DNA of 64,000 bases, from assembly GCA_037043455.1 (NCBI GenBank), contig JAWPHD010000001.1:744001-808000 (forward strand), in the 5' to 3' direction. Below, in pieces: positions 23,640 through 34,597 of the stretch. The notes under the pieces are model-generated. The model did not search any database and was not told the DNA's origin. It worked only from the letters and a program-made list of their open reading frames with translations. This DNA is from Cyrtodaria siliqua (taxonomy: Eukaryota > Mollusca > Bivalvia > Adapedonta > Hiatellidae). Position numbers and translations under genes: made by a program. Every line of letters starts with the position of its first letter. The stretch's first letter is position 1.

Positions 23640-24829
23640 AGTGTCACAAATAGTGTATGATGTTTCGGATCATATGCACGTTGTATGGACCGGTCGGTCA
23701 TTCAGACCAGGATACGCATATAGCTTCGATGTGTGATGGCCCATATAGCTTTTTCTGGTCTGATATGTCCATCACCACTTGAAAATATACTCCTCAAAAT
23801 AAGCTAAGGACTGCAATAATATTTCTCCATATGCTTACCAGCGAAATTGACTACATACTATTTGCAAACGGTTACACAGAATGTATAAGCAAGGTTGCAT
23901 TAAACAGGGCATTGTCAGGGCTTCTGTATTAGATGAAATAACGAAATGTTGATATACATTGTTCTGTTAATTAAAAAGAGTCCGAGACTTTTGATAAATA
24001 CTAAAATCATTAATTTGCCCTTAAACAACCATACTAAAAATGTTAATATGTTTCGTCAATTTATGCTTTACTTTAATCACTACCAATGAAACTATGGACG
24101 CGAAATTTTAATTTTCCCGAAACTGACTAACCTTTGACAGTTTAAATGCATACACCGAACAGTTTTGAAAAACGCTGATTTTTTATTCCATCAAAATGAA
24201 GTAAATTTTCAAGACCTAGTTGCACATTTGGCACTGCACGCTTATCTTAGTTATTCTAAAGAAAATGGTGACAGGTGTTTGTTTAGGAATCAACAGTCAT
24301 GGTGAAAAAAATGCATTATAAAATTATTGAAATTTCAAAATTTGAATTTTCAAAAAATATGTTTTGTGTAAAGTGATCCTAAAGAATGCAGATACACAAA
24401 ACAGTTTCCATTTTTAAAATGCAATGTGTATTTAAACTTGAGCGATGATGCAAACTGTTATTGAAATAAACAAGAGATGGTCCTTTACTTATATTGAGGA
24501 GTATATTTGGTAAATAGTCAATATTATTTTTGGGATATAAAAGTGCACAGATAAATGATAGTAGTATAGTTATAATCTGGGTCATTCGTCGTCCGTCTCG
24601 GTTTGTCTTGACGCATTTATTCCAATATTAGTAATCGAGGATATTACAAATAGATTTCTGGTGAGTGTATATTAACATCTGTTGTCAAAAGAGTATGAAA
24701 GACGGTTTCAATATATTTTTAAATCAATCACGTTCGTTTGTATTTATTCTGAATTTTTCGCTGTATTGAATCCAGTCATGTATTCAATGATCATATATCG
24801 ACGCTGCCTAGTGATACCTTTCTTGTAGA
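23640..24829. other. Gene-free stretch
   Basis: AT-rich DNA without recognised genes. Nothing repetitive was matched elsewhere in the window. Confidence 0.4.
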
Positions 24830-25670
24830 TCGATCCTACTATATTGTGGAAAGACAACACACTGCTGTCTCAGTAAACCCGAATCCATGACTTTGTGCCA
24901 TGTGGCGACCGTAGAAAGTCTCCCCGTACATCCAATCAATATTGTTATCTTTTCATCCCACAGGGATTGTATTATATGCATAGGTTTTCCGAACTCATAT
25001 TGACTAGGAGTCTGATCACGTATGTCATTTTCTAAAATTCTATCTGTTATTGTCACAATAGTGTTGTTTGTGCCGTGTAGAGACACTGTAGAAAGTCTCC
25101 CGTACATCCTATAATTATCTTTTCATCCCACTTGGATTGTATGACGTTCATTGGTCTCCCACCCCATATTGACAAGGAGTCGGATCACGCCAGTTATTTT
25201 CTAAAATTTTGCTTTTACTGTCACAATAGTGTTGTTTGAGCCGTGTGGCGACCGTAGAAAGTCTCCCCGTACATCCAATCAATATTGTTATCTTTTCATC
25301 CCACTTGGATTGTATGACATTTATTGGTTCTCCGACCCCATATTGACAAGGAGTCTGATCACGTCAGGCATTTTCTAAAATTCTACTTTTAATGCCACAA
25401 TAGTGTTGTTTGAGCCGTGTGGTGCCGACCGCAGAATGTCTCCCCGTATATACAATTTATATGTGTATATGTTCATCCCACAGGGATTGTATGGCATTCA
25501 CTGGTTCTCCGACCCCAAATTGACAACGAGTTTGAGCACGTTAGGTATAGCCTAAAATTCTACCTTTACTGTCACAATAGTGTTGTTTGTGCTGTGTGGC
25601 GACCGTAGAAAGTCTCGCCGTACAATCAATCAAGGTTTCTGATCACATTAGGTATTTTCTACAATAAAAT
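24830..25670 (+). repeat. ~170-bp tandem repeat array, about 4.5 units
   Basis: Units of roughly 160-180 bp begin at about 24895, 25069, 25230, 25410 and 25590 at GTG(C/A)CGTGTGGCGACC. Each contains AAGTCTCCCCGTACATCC, TCTTTTCATCCCAC, GATTGTAT, CCCCATATTGACAAGGAGTC, GATCACG and TTTTCTAAAATT, then ends CACAATAGTGTTGTTTG. The last is partial. The unit start matches the beginning of the C segment of the D-C element at 51225 and 32805 (minus), so the array may derive from that element. Confidence 0.85.
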
Positions 25671-25849
25671 TATTACTATATCTTAATAAGGTGTATTTTC
25701 TATTCCTAAATATTTCAAAAATTCAGGAAGTCCTGTAATTTGTTATAAGTATGAAAAACCTATTAAAAATATTATTTTCATCTACAACAAAATAGTTTCT
25801 GACCATGATATAATAAATAACACTACTAAGAAATGTGAGGGTAATACAT

Positions 25850-26592
25850 CAACATTTTCTATACTACAGCAGGTCGTGTCATCACTGGTAATTTTGATAT
25901 TTTTGATAAACGTATTCGGCAACTGTTTTCTAAAGGTTCTAATTATAGATTACCTTCAGCTATTGATTGTAATGCATGTCGTGTATAAAATGGTGTCGTA
26001 GAGAACATGCAGACCCAATCTCTCTTTCTTCTTGGACAGTCAATTTTTAAAATTACAGATACACGTATTAACTTTTATAATGCTAACCATCTTAAACCCC
26101 TTTTTATTTCCTATTTAAAATCAGGAATTCACGAATTTCCTAATAAATTTGTTTTAGATCCTACTGATAAAGCAGCAAATAATGTAATTATTGTCTGACG
26201 CCTACAGTACGTCAATGTGCATGCCATCTTCGGATGGTTAAAATTTTATACTATTTATTTTATGAATATTGAGTTCTGCTCAACCCGGGGCTAGAGGGCG
26301 TGAGCGGTAGCTAGCATATTTCACTACCGCTCATGAACAGTCTCAGTCAGACCGAGACTGAAATATTTCGTATGTGTCGTGCTCGGCCGTTTCCAAAGGT
26401 CCATTATCATACGCTTTTTTATCTCTGGTAGCATTAACTCGTATACTCCAGTTCAATCTACTGAGGATGATGTTGTTTCCACACATATCACTCGATGAAA
26501 TACTTTCAAGGCTGGGGTAGACGAAAAACAAAACAAACTTCCAACTACGAATGGATTCCTAAATTGCATAACAAATCTGTATAAATAGATTT
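25850..26592 (+). pseudogene. Family A RT, N-terminal part, split by a D repeat
   Basis: The plus-strand piece 26007-26198 encodes a region ending FVLDPTDKAANNVIIV, typical of the RT fingers upstream of motif A. The D repeat (about 26205-26428) interrupts it. Beyond it the frame resumes with INSYTPVQSTEDDVVSTHITR-like and WIPKLHNKS-like sequence up to 26592. There a reverse-oriented A tail (26593-27075) is inserted, and the RT continues at 27081. Several stops and shifts break the frame. Confidence 0.7.
26205..26428 (-). mobile_element. D repeat inserted in family A RT
   Basis: Reading on the minus strand from AAAAAAGCGTATGATAATGG through AAACGGCCGAGCACGACACATACGAAA, the TCTCGGTCTGACTGAGACTG palindrome-like core and GCGGTAGTGAAATATGCTAGC, to GATGGCATGCACATTGACG. 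It lies between two parts of one RT frame, so it inserted after the A element. Confidence 0.75.
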
Positions 26593-27075
26593 AAAAAACG
26601 AACAGGAAAAGTAGCATCCAAGGACGACATTAAACCACAAACACACAAAGAAAAAAAAGCAACTATATATAAAGACGAATAAAAGGCAATATAAGACATC
26701 ACAAACTCACAAGGGTTGAAAATAGGCTACCACCTTGGAATGACAAAAGGAGTTTTGGAAAAAACAAAGGAGGTTTAAACCTGGTTCTAGGGTGCACCAA
26801 ATCTCACTCTTAGCATATTCTCATCTGAATAAACGGGCCAGTGTATAAACCCGTCAGGTTATAATCTCTAAACAAACAAGGCAACGTTAATCTATATAGG
26901 CAATATAAGTAAAACAGATAAATGATCATATATATATATAATATAAAAACTAAAAGCCTAGAAAGCCACAAAGTAAGTACTAAATGACTTGGCAGAACCC
27001 CAGGCCAATAATAGAAAAAAACGTTAAAGGTACGACAAGACACGATTATAGACAAACATTAAACGCTACCATCCC
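26593..27075 (-). mobile_element. 5'-truncated family A tail inserted in a family A RT
   Basis: The insertion begins (its 5' side) at GGGATGGTAGCGTTTAATG and ends at CTACTTTTCCTGTTCGTTTTTT. GATTT flanks it on both sides (26588-26592 and 27076-27080), consistent with a short target-site duplication. On either side the host RT runs in the opposite direction, from the WIPKLH-type block into a SNSSACTT-type block. Confidence 0.8.
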
Positions 27076-27080
27076 GATTT

Positions 27081-29105
27081 ATTTCGAATTCTAGTGCCTG
27101 CACGACCAAACACATCTTTAAACTTTTAACTTCTTGTCTTAATGGCGTTAAAGATCAAGTTAAACAATATTATTCTAAAACTTTTGAAAACTCTGGGATT
27201 AATTTATTTTGGTCTATTCATGAGACGTTCTTGACAAATTTTGATAAATGTTTCAATAAACGTCAAGTTTCATCTATAAGTACTCATGAATTATCTACTC
27301 TATATAAAACCTTACCATATCAAAGACAACCGTTTTGCCTTTTTTTTAAAAAAAAATCGCTATAGAACAAAATAAATTTTGGTCTGTAATAATATTAAAG
27401 CGTTTTTTACTAACGGCAGTTTAGACAATTACACTATGTGAAATGGCCAAGAAGTTTGCGAAGCACTCATTTTTCTATTAGATAATATTTTTGTCAGGTA
27501 TGCAACTACCGTGTATAGACAAATTGTTGGTATTCCTATGGGTACGAACTGTGCAACTCAAGCCTTTAATTACACCTCTCGGTATTTGGATTACATACTG
27601 AACATTGACAATCCTTTCCTTTCTACTACGGTTAATAATATCTATCCTAAGTAACTTCAACTCAACAAAGCTAACATTTCTGATACTCTCGCTTCTTTTT
27701 TTGATTTACATCTCTCTATTGAAAATTACGAAATAACTAGAAAAATAGCCTGTTATAATATTAAAGCGTTTTTCACTAACGGCAGTTTAGACAATTACAC
27801 CATGTGAATTTGCCAAAAAGTTTGCGTAGCACTCATTTTTCTATTAGTTAATATTTTTGTCCGGTATGCAACTACCGTGTATAGACAAATTGTTGGTATT
27901 CTTAGGGGTACGAACTGTGCAACTCTCGTCGCAGATTTGTCCTTGTATTGATATGAAAGAGATTTCATATTGTCTTTCTTCCGATACTCTGGCAGATGTA
28001 ATTGAAGCCTTTAATTACAGCTGTCGGTATTTGGATGACATAATGAACATTGACAATCCTTTCCTTTCTACTACGGTTAATAATATCTATCCTAGGGAAG
28101 TTCAACTCAACAAAGCTAACATTTCTGATAATGTCGCTTTTTTTCTTGATTTACATCTCCCTATTGCAAATTACGAAATAACTAGTAAAATCTACGACAA
28201 AAGAGATACTATTATTTTTTTTATTGTTAATTATTCCCATTTAGAAGGGGATTTTCCCCAAACTACGTCTTATGGGGTCTATGTTTCCCAACTTATTCGT
28301 TTCTCTAGAACTTGCAGTCGTGTTGAGGACTTTAATATTCGTAAGATTTGTATAAATAAAAATTTACTCCAGTAGGGCTACCGTTACCTGAAAATTCGAG
28401 AAACCTTTGCAAGTTAATGTCATAACCCCGATCTAATTTTAAAATTTCGTCAGATCCTTGATCATACTCATTTGCATACAATATTTAGTAAACTTGTTAT
28501 CAAAAGAGGCTATGAGCCTATCATTTTACAAGATCCTGCATGTTGACCCATTTTCAGTTCGTCAATATATACGCTTTCCTCTTTGATTGTTCGATGACCG
28601 TACCGATTGTGGACATTATGATGACGTCTATCTAAATCATTATAGGACGGTAGCGTTTGATATTTGTCTTTAATCTTAAAATTATTCGTACCCTTAACAG
28701 TTTGTTATCTTGTTAATCTGGCTTCTGCCAAGTCATTGAGTACTTACTTTGTGACTTTCTAGGCTGTTTTTTTATATTATATACATGATCATGTATGTGT
28801 TTTTCTTAGGTTGCCTTTTAATGTTGCCTTGTTTGTTAGAGATTATAAACTGGCGAGGATATTTTTATTTACTGTCCCGTTTATGAGGTTTGGTGCACAC
28901 TATAACCTGGATTAAACCCCCAGTGGCTTTTTTGCACTGACCGTCCCAAGGCGGTAGCCCTATTGTCGACCATTTTGTGTTTGTTATGTCATATATTGCC
29001 TTTTATTCATCTTTAGAATTCTTCTTTGCTTCAGTGTGTTGACTGTCGTCCTTGAATGCTACCTTTACCGTTCGATTGTTATATCTACTTTGGTGTGAAA
29101 GCCAT
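27081..29105 (+). pseudogene. Family A RT (catalytic half) and 3' tail, internally duplicated
   Basis: The plus-strand continuation starts with the CTTK(H)IFKLLTSCLNG block, FENSGINLFWSI, STHELSTLYKTLPY (motif A region) and QIVGIPMGTNCA. Then 27380-27745 and 27745-28100 are direct copies of the same RT segment. The first has lost about 100 bp between GCAACTC and AAGCC. The second keeps CRYLDDIMNIDNPF (catalytic YLDD), FLDLHLPI and IYDKRDT, but MGTNCA is mutated and lies in a different frame. YGVYVSQLIRFSRTCSRVEDFNIRKICI follows (to 28375). The decayed C-terminus ends near 28635 and the A 3' UTR with both hairpins (28917-28955) ends near 29105. Confidence 0.85.
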
Positions 29106-29519
29106 ATATATATAATGAACTGAAATTGTAAAACTGTTTGAACATTGCAAAGCTTCTTGTTTCTTCATAACATTTAATCACTTCACGTTAGTCTATGGCA
29201 TTATCTCTTTATAAATTTCTCCGTGGTATTATTAAATGCAGACACAATTCGTTGTTATTGTATCTTGTTTAAAAGCCATACATCTCACCAGTAATAGTAA
29301 TCAGTAACCATGTGACAAAGTGTCAAACACGAGATCACGCAATTTTGTCTAGACTAATATGTTTTAATTCTCATAATTCATATGAGAGAACAAGTTTATG
29401 ATATTCTGCTACAGATCAGGATGCACTCACTCGTTTGACCAGTTAGTATGGTTTAGCAAATTATCGACGACGGGTATATATATACATCAAGAACCATTTC
29501 ATTCACACAATACGGGGTA
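29106..29519. other. Gene-free stretch
   Basis: AT-rich spacer between two A-family copies. Nothing recognised. Confidence 0.4.
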
Positions 29520-30230
29520 TTCCTATACTAAAAGTAGATATAAAAGTGGAAAAGGAAATATATCATTCAAGAACCACAGTCAACCACAAACACAAACTTT
29601 AAATAACAACTACAAAGATGAATAAAAGGCATCATGACATCACAAACATAAAAGGTTTGAAAATATGGATACCTCCTTGGCACGGCCTATGATAAAAATG
29701 TCTGTGGGTTCAAAACAGTGTCTAGGGTGCATTAAGCTTCCCTCTTACCCTATTTTCATCCCAAGAAAACGGGACAGTGTAAAGAAAGATATCCGCGCCA
29801 GATTTTATTCTCTAAAAAACAAGGCAGCATTATTAGGCAATATAAATATAACACTTACATGATCATGTATTTATACAGTATAAAAAAACATTAGAAAGGG
29901 GGCGTCCGTGACCAAGTGGTTAACGTCTCTGACTTGAAATCACTTGCCCCTCACCGCTGTAGGTTCGATCCCTCAGAGGCCTAGGAATCTTTATGTGAGG
30001 AAGCTATCCAGCTGGCTTGCGGAACGTCGGTGGTTCTACCCAGGTGCCCGCCCGTGCACGAAAATTGCCCGGAGGGGCACCTGGGGTCTTCCTCCATCAA
30101 TGGAAGCTGTAAAGTCGCCATATGACCTTAGCTGTTGGTGGGACTATAAAATCCAATTCAATCAACATTAGAAAGGCACAACACAAGTACTTAATGACTT
30201 GGCAGAGCCTAAGTCTTTCTATCTGCTGTA
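29520..30230 (-). mobile_element. Family A 3' tail split by a RUDI-like SINE
   Basis: The minus-strand A tail runs from about 30230 (GACTTAGGCTCTGCCAAGTCATTAAGTACTT) to 30177, is interrupted by the SINE, and resumes at 29886 down to the terminal TTTTATATCTACTTTTA at 29522-29540. Excising the SINE and one target copy restores a continuous tail. Confidence 0.85.
29900..30163 (+). mobile_element. RUDI-like tRNA-derived SINE, full length, with 13-bp TSD
   Basis: The head GGGCGTCCGTGACCAAGTGG (A box) and the GTAGGTTCGATCC B box are tRNA-Ser/Leu-like. They are followed by the conserved body GTGAGGAAGC-ATCCAGCTGGCTTGCGGA, GGTTCTACCCAGGTGCCCGC, GGAGGGGCACCTGGGGTCTTCCTCC and GTCGCCATATGACC. This is the arrangement I know from bivalve RUDI SINEs. 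The 13-bp sequence AACATTAGAAAGG flanks it exactly (29887-29899 and 30164-30176). Confidence 0.9.
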
Positions 30231-30604
30231 TAAACTGTCGAACGCCCACAAAAATACAACATACACAAGTATGTGATAACTTATGACACGGTCTAACCGT
30301 TTTTGACAATGGACGCCATACACTCACCGTACATCTAGTTTACATTATCAGTGTTTTCTAATAATGCAATAACTGCGTCAAGAAAAATCCTAGGCGGACG
30401 ACGAATGACACAGCTTTTAGTACGTAGTAAAAATTGGATAGTAATTATACTGTCATATAATTATATAAATAAACTCAAATGCTAAATGGTCCATCTGTTG
30501 AAATAATGCAAGTTCATGTACATGATGTATGAACAACGTCGTTAGCGGAGGGCTATTCAGATGTCCGTATATACGGTTATGATATATTGCACCCTACGTA
30601 GCCA

Positions 30605-30830
30605 AGTAGATAATACAAATTGAACAGGAAAAATAGCATTCATCACAAACACTCAAAGGTTGACAATAGGGATACCGCCTTTGAACAGTCATTGGCAAAA
30701 AAAGGCCGCTGTGGGTTTAAACCACGTTCTTGGGTACACCAAACTTCACTCGTACCCTATTGTCATCCCAATAAACGGGAGCGTGTAAATAAAGATATCC
30801 CGTTTCATTGTTATGACTGAGGGTAAGAGT
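30605..30830 (-). mobile_element. Family A 3' tail
   Basis: The minus-strand tail from the GTTTATTGGGATGACAATAGGG block through GGTGTACCCAAGAACGTGG, the hairpin pair (about 30672-30720) and the ATGCTATTTTTCCTGTTCAATTTG end. The segment between the hairpins and the end is shortened. Confidence 0.65.
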
Positions 30831-30854
30831 GAGGTCTGGCTTCTGGCTTTCACT

Positions 30855-30948
30855 ACCGCTCACGAACAGACTAATCAAACCGAGACTGCAATATTTCGTA
30901 TGCGTCGTGCTCGGCCGTTTCCAAAGGTCCATTATAATACTCTTTTCA
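30855..30948 (-). repeat. D-repeat fragment
   Basis: Minus strand: AAAAGAGTATTATAATGGACC, GGCCGAGCACGACGCATACGAAATATTGCAGTCTCGG and GCGGTAGTGAAA. About 90 bp are kept. Confidence 0.65.
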
Positions 30949-30965
30949 AGATAAATATTACTTCA

Positions 30966-31035
30966 TAAAGAGAAAGGGTTGTCAATGCTCAGTATATCAC
31001 ATACATGTACCGTGAGGTCTTATTAAATGCTTCAT
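30966..31035 (-). pseudogene. Family A RT fragment near the catalytic box
   Basis: A 70-bp piece matching the minus-strand RT at 17427-17495 (downstream of the YLDD box, the IDNPF region). It is isolated from other RT sequence. Confidence 0.5.
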
Positions 31036-31489
31036 ATACACATATTGAGTATTTGGTGAATGAATCAACATGCCGTCTACGAAAACAATCTTTAACGATA
31101 GCGGCAGCAGCAGTAGTAGTAGTTTTTAAAGAAAACATGGAACTTAACATTTCTAATGCTACATGGTATACTGTTTTCACCTGGACTTCTTTTCTAACTC
31201 AAAGTTTTCGTCTGCCATTTCTTTCAGATATTTTTTCTTTTTGGAGGCATACGACACCCCTTTGTATCGTCTCTTTTCATGATTCATGATTGTGTTTGCT
31301 AGTTATGTATTTTAACAAAAACACCTAACCTTGTATTTAATGATCGTGATTTAAATGCTCTCATATTTGTTTTAAAGATCATTTGCCCTATTGATCAATG
31401 CTTGTGTTAATATTGTTTTAGTCAGCTTGATATTTGGTCATATATTTGGAAACGAACTGAATATTTGCAAACGAATAGGATTTTTTGGC
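31036..31489. other. Gene-free stretch with a short GCAGCA/GTAGTA run
   Basis: A trinucleotide run near 31099-31122 produces the alanine/valine stretch in the open frame 31005-31289. That frame is judged chance. Confidence 0.45.
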
Positions 31490-31640
31490 AATTTAGCTAA
31501 CAGCTGTGTCATATAGCATGTCTCGGAAGCAGCTTAAGTACTATCAGTGTCATTTAGTTAATTATTGTCAGTAGGTAATAATTATATCTTGCAAAAGTCC
31601 TACAAAATTAACTTGTCTGAGGCTAAAATCTTAAAAAGTA
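31490..31640 (+). repeat. G repeat, third copy
   Basis: Similar to 50895-51050 and 54300-54430: the AACAGCTGTG block, the GTTAATTATTGTCAGTAGGTAATA block and short matches between. It is more diverged than the other two. Confidence 0.5.
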
Positions 31641-32129
31641 TTCAAAGGAGACAATCAACTTGATGTCATTTGTAAAGAAAGGCTGAAAACCTTTAATAAG
31701 CGAAAATGGACTTTACGTTTTAATGTAGTTTTGACCCTAAATTACATTTCATATTAGCTGAAAACCTTTCAAAGAGTGATGATGAAGTTTACGTTTGAAT
31801 GTAGTAATGACGCTTGCACCCTAATCATATATTCCATTTTTGAGGTTGATACAGAGAGGGAAATAGGGTAAAGACTGCGTTTGAAAACAATACATCAAAC
31901 ATTTCAATAATTATGGCCATTTTCCGAGTCTGGTTTAATGCAGTCTTAGCATTCTGGATTCATATTTAGGAGAAGAATTCTTTGAATGCATATATTTAAC
32001 CGAAAATTCAAAAGGGCTTCTGGAACGCATCTGTAATTCAGTAACCTAATGTATTCGTAATAGTCTCTCTTTATTGCGTTATTTGTTCACTTATTTTATG
32101 AAGTTTTCAATCTTACTATTGCCAATCTT

Positions 32130-32212
32130 GTTTGTCTTTTTGCGTGTTTTGGAGTTTACTGTGTTCTGTGAAAGCTGCATTTCCTGTTCGATTTTTATAC
32201 TTACTTTTACCC
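32130..32212 (+). mobile_element. Family A terminal tail fragment
   Basis: The last ~80 bp of an A 3' UTR (GTTTGTCTTTTTGCGTG ... GAAAGCTGCATTTCCTGTTCG ... CTTACTTTTA), directly abutting the D-C-D element. Confidence 0.6.
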
Positions 32213-32216
32213 ATTA

Positions 32217-32935
32217 CAGAGTATGAGAGTGGACCTTTTGAAACGGCCGAACACGACACATACGAAATATTGCAGTCTCGGTTTGATTGAGTCTGTTCAT
32301 CAACGGTAGTGAAATACGGTAGCTACGGCTCACGCCCTCTAGCCCCGTGTTGAGCAGAACTCAATATTCAAAAAATCAATAGTACATAATTTTAACCATC
32401 CAGAAGATGGCATGCATATGTCCGGCGGCGTATGGTCCCAGTATCTACTATGCCCCAAGAGCGAAGTAAGCAAAGTGGAATTCAGCTGGAATTCAGCTGG
32501 GAGCAGCGGTTATGAAGCCCTGCGTATCACAAGTAAAAGCCAAAGGACTAAATTAAAAAGCAGACAACACATCCTATGAGTGGTTAAACAATAACCAGAG
32601 CCTTTTATCGGCCGGAGTAGTGGAACCACCGAATCGAAAATTCAGTAAGGAAACAAAAGCAATTGAAAATGAACCACCGATAACTAAATATAATTATCGG
32701 GCTCAGCGATCTCCAAAGATCGAATGAATAACAGTCCTGATTGCAAGCGCGGGGAGACGTTTTACTGCCGTCACACTGCACAAGCAACGCCACTGTGCTA
32801 TAAAAAAAGAGTATGAGAGAGAACCTTTCGAAACGGCCGAACACGACACATACGACATATTGTAGTCTCTGTTTGATTGAGACTGTTCATGAACGGTAGT
32901 GAAATATGTTAGCTACCGCTGAAACGATGTGTTGT
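32217..32935 (+). mobile_element. Composite D-C-D element
   Basis: D (32217-32415) begins AGAGTATGAGAGTGGACC and ends at the GATGGCATGCATATG motif. C follows (about 32416-32805) and on the minus strand reads CACAGTGGCGTTGC, AAAACGTCTCCCCGCGCTTGC, GATCTTTGGAGATCGCTGAG, GGTGGTTCCACTACTCCGG. A second D start follows (32806-32935). The same D-C order occurs at 51060-51720 and 56515-56770, so D and C belong to one tandemly organised element of about 600 bp per unit. No coding capacity was recognised. Confidence 0.65.
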
Positions 32936-33120
32936 TTAACGACTCGTTAACATCTTGTTTTATGTAATTTATGGCTGACCCAGATATACAGGTAGGATAC
33001 ATAGCAATCAAGAAACCGCACCACCACACTTACTTTCGAATACATTTATATGGCTCTTGTGTCTGCTAAGAGGATAGACCCAGATCAAAGGGACTGCCAT
33101 GCTTACATCTTCTGAAAGAA

Positions 33121-33405
33121 ATGGCAGAAGAATACATTGCGTCTGTATCAGAAGTGAGTGCTAAACAAGTGGTAAATGTGTATGGTATACAGGTGAAATG
33201 GACATATTACAAAGCAAATATGTATGGTCTCATCGCGTTGGTAAATTTAAACACCCCGATGCGCTACTCCCATGTCGATGTTGAAATAACCAACTCGATG
33301 AGACCGTACCTATTATCTATTACATCAATGTTAAAAAAAAATTCCGTCACTATAATACCAGCACTAACATGCCTTGGGAGAATGATAATGGTACAAAGGC
33401 AATGA
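33121..33405 (+). CDS. Orphan 94-aa open frame, unrecognised
   Basis: An open frame starting MAEEYIASVSEV between a D repeat and a family A tail. No motif or family is recognised and the downstream end runs into the A element. It could be an isolated exon or chance. Confidence 0.15.
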   Translation: MAEEYIASVSEVSAKQVVNVYGIQVKWTYYKANMYGLIALVNLNTPMRYSHVDVEITNSMRPYLLSITSMLKKNSVTIIPALTCLGRMIMVQRQ

Positions 33406-33429
33406 AGACAACCAAAGTGAATGTATTGT

Positions 33430-33887
33430 CATTCAGATAGCTACGCGTTCCTCTTTAACTGTGCGATGACCGGACAGGATGTGGACCCTATGATGACGTC
33501 TACCTAAAGCCCAAAGCCCAAAAGGACGGTGACTTTTGATGTTTGTCTGCAATATTGTCTTGTCGTGCCCTCAATGGTTTGTTCTCTTGTTGCTCTGGCT
33601 TCTGTCAAGTCATTGAGTACCTTCTGTGTGGCTTTCCATGCTATTGTTTATTTTGTATTTATATATAATCGAGCATCTTTGTGTTTGCCTTATATGTACA
33701 CTGTCCCATTTTATTGGGATGACAGTAGGGTAAGTGTTAGATTTGGTGCACCCTTGAACCTGGTTTAAACCCCCAGCGGTCTTTTTTTGCCACTGACCGT
33801 TCCAAGGCGATAGCCCTATTGTCAACCATTTTATGTTTGTGATGCCTTATTTGACCTTTTATTCATCTTTGAAGTTGTTCTTTGTTT

Positions 33888-33943
<56 letters not shown>

Positions 33944-34005
33944 TTGACTGTCGTCCTTGAATGCTACTTTTCCTGTTCGATTCTTATATCTATATTTCTG
34001 CACCG
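33430..34005 (+). mobile_element. Family A element, C-terminus plus complete 3' UTR
   Basis: Starts inside the RT C-terminus (HYAFLF-like, then NCAMTGQDVDPMMTST and stop at about 33508) and continues through the whole A 3' UTR: GATGTTTGTCTGC, GTTTGTTCTCTTGTTGCTCTGG, CATTTTATTGGGATGAC, GGTGCACCCTTGAACCTGG, both hairpins (33772-33812) and CCTGTTCGATTCTTATATCTATATTT. It carries a (GT)n tract of about 52 bp. Confidence 0.8.
33891..33943 (+). repeat. (GT)n microsatellite
   Basis: An uninterrupted GT/TG run inside the family A 3' UTR, at the place where other copies have TTTCTGTGTGTGTTTGTGG, so it is an expansion of an existing short GT run. Confidence 0.95.
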
Positions 34006-34597
34006 ACCCCCTATTCATATATGCCAATGAAATATGTTTAAATCATTCCGTAGAAAACTCGTTTGCTATTCGCTTTTGGCATACGTTGGATGTCAGAATC
34101 AACTTGCAAAGTGAAATTTATTTAAAATTAGACACAGTTTTGTTTGCAGCAGTAAGTATCAAGTGAATATATTGATTAAATATACTGATAGCAATATGAT
34201 AAAATAGCAACTGTACTAAGGCAAATAAGGAAGGCATTTAAAGATAACTTAACTAACGAACCTTGCATTGTGTTTCATGTTTTCCAATATTCAAAAATAC
34301 ATCTTAAAGCATGATCCGTAGATATCTGTATATAAATGTACCGATACAAATATAATACTACAGCAGTATTTCAAACACTAGATTAGATAGAACAACATGA
34401 AATACAATATATGATCACGCTAAAAATACGGGCAATTACTCGTTAATAGCTAGAGTTATTTGGAGGCACCCACTGTTATGTAAGCTAGCGCTGCTATTGT
34501 AATATTCTTTACATTATCTTCCTGCCAAATTAAAGAGTACGGTATGTACTTTCTCATGTTGAGTAAAAAACTGATTTTTTATCCCTTTCCTTTAAAA
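34006..34597. other. Gene-free stretch
   Basis: AT-rich, no recognised feature. Confidence 0.4.

Noticed and set aside
24830..25670. Regular repeats resembling a CRISPR array
   Set aside because: The whole ~170-bp unit is repeated; there are no short identical repeats with unique spacers, and the surrounding DNA is eukaryotic transposon sequence.
29900..30163. A tRNA-Ser/Leu-like gene
   Set aside because: The tRNA-like part continues into a conserved SINE body with a target duplication. It is a SINE head.
31005..31289. A 94-aa open frame with an alanine/valine stretch
   Set aside because: The stretch is a trinucleotide run, the frame starts in a family A RT fragment, and no motif is present.
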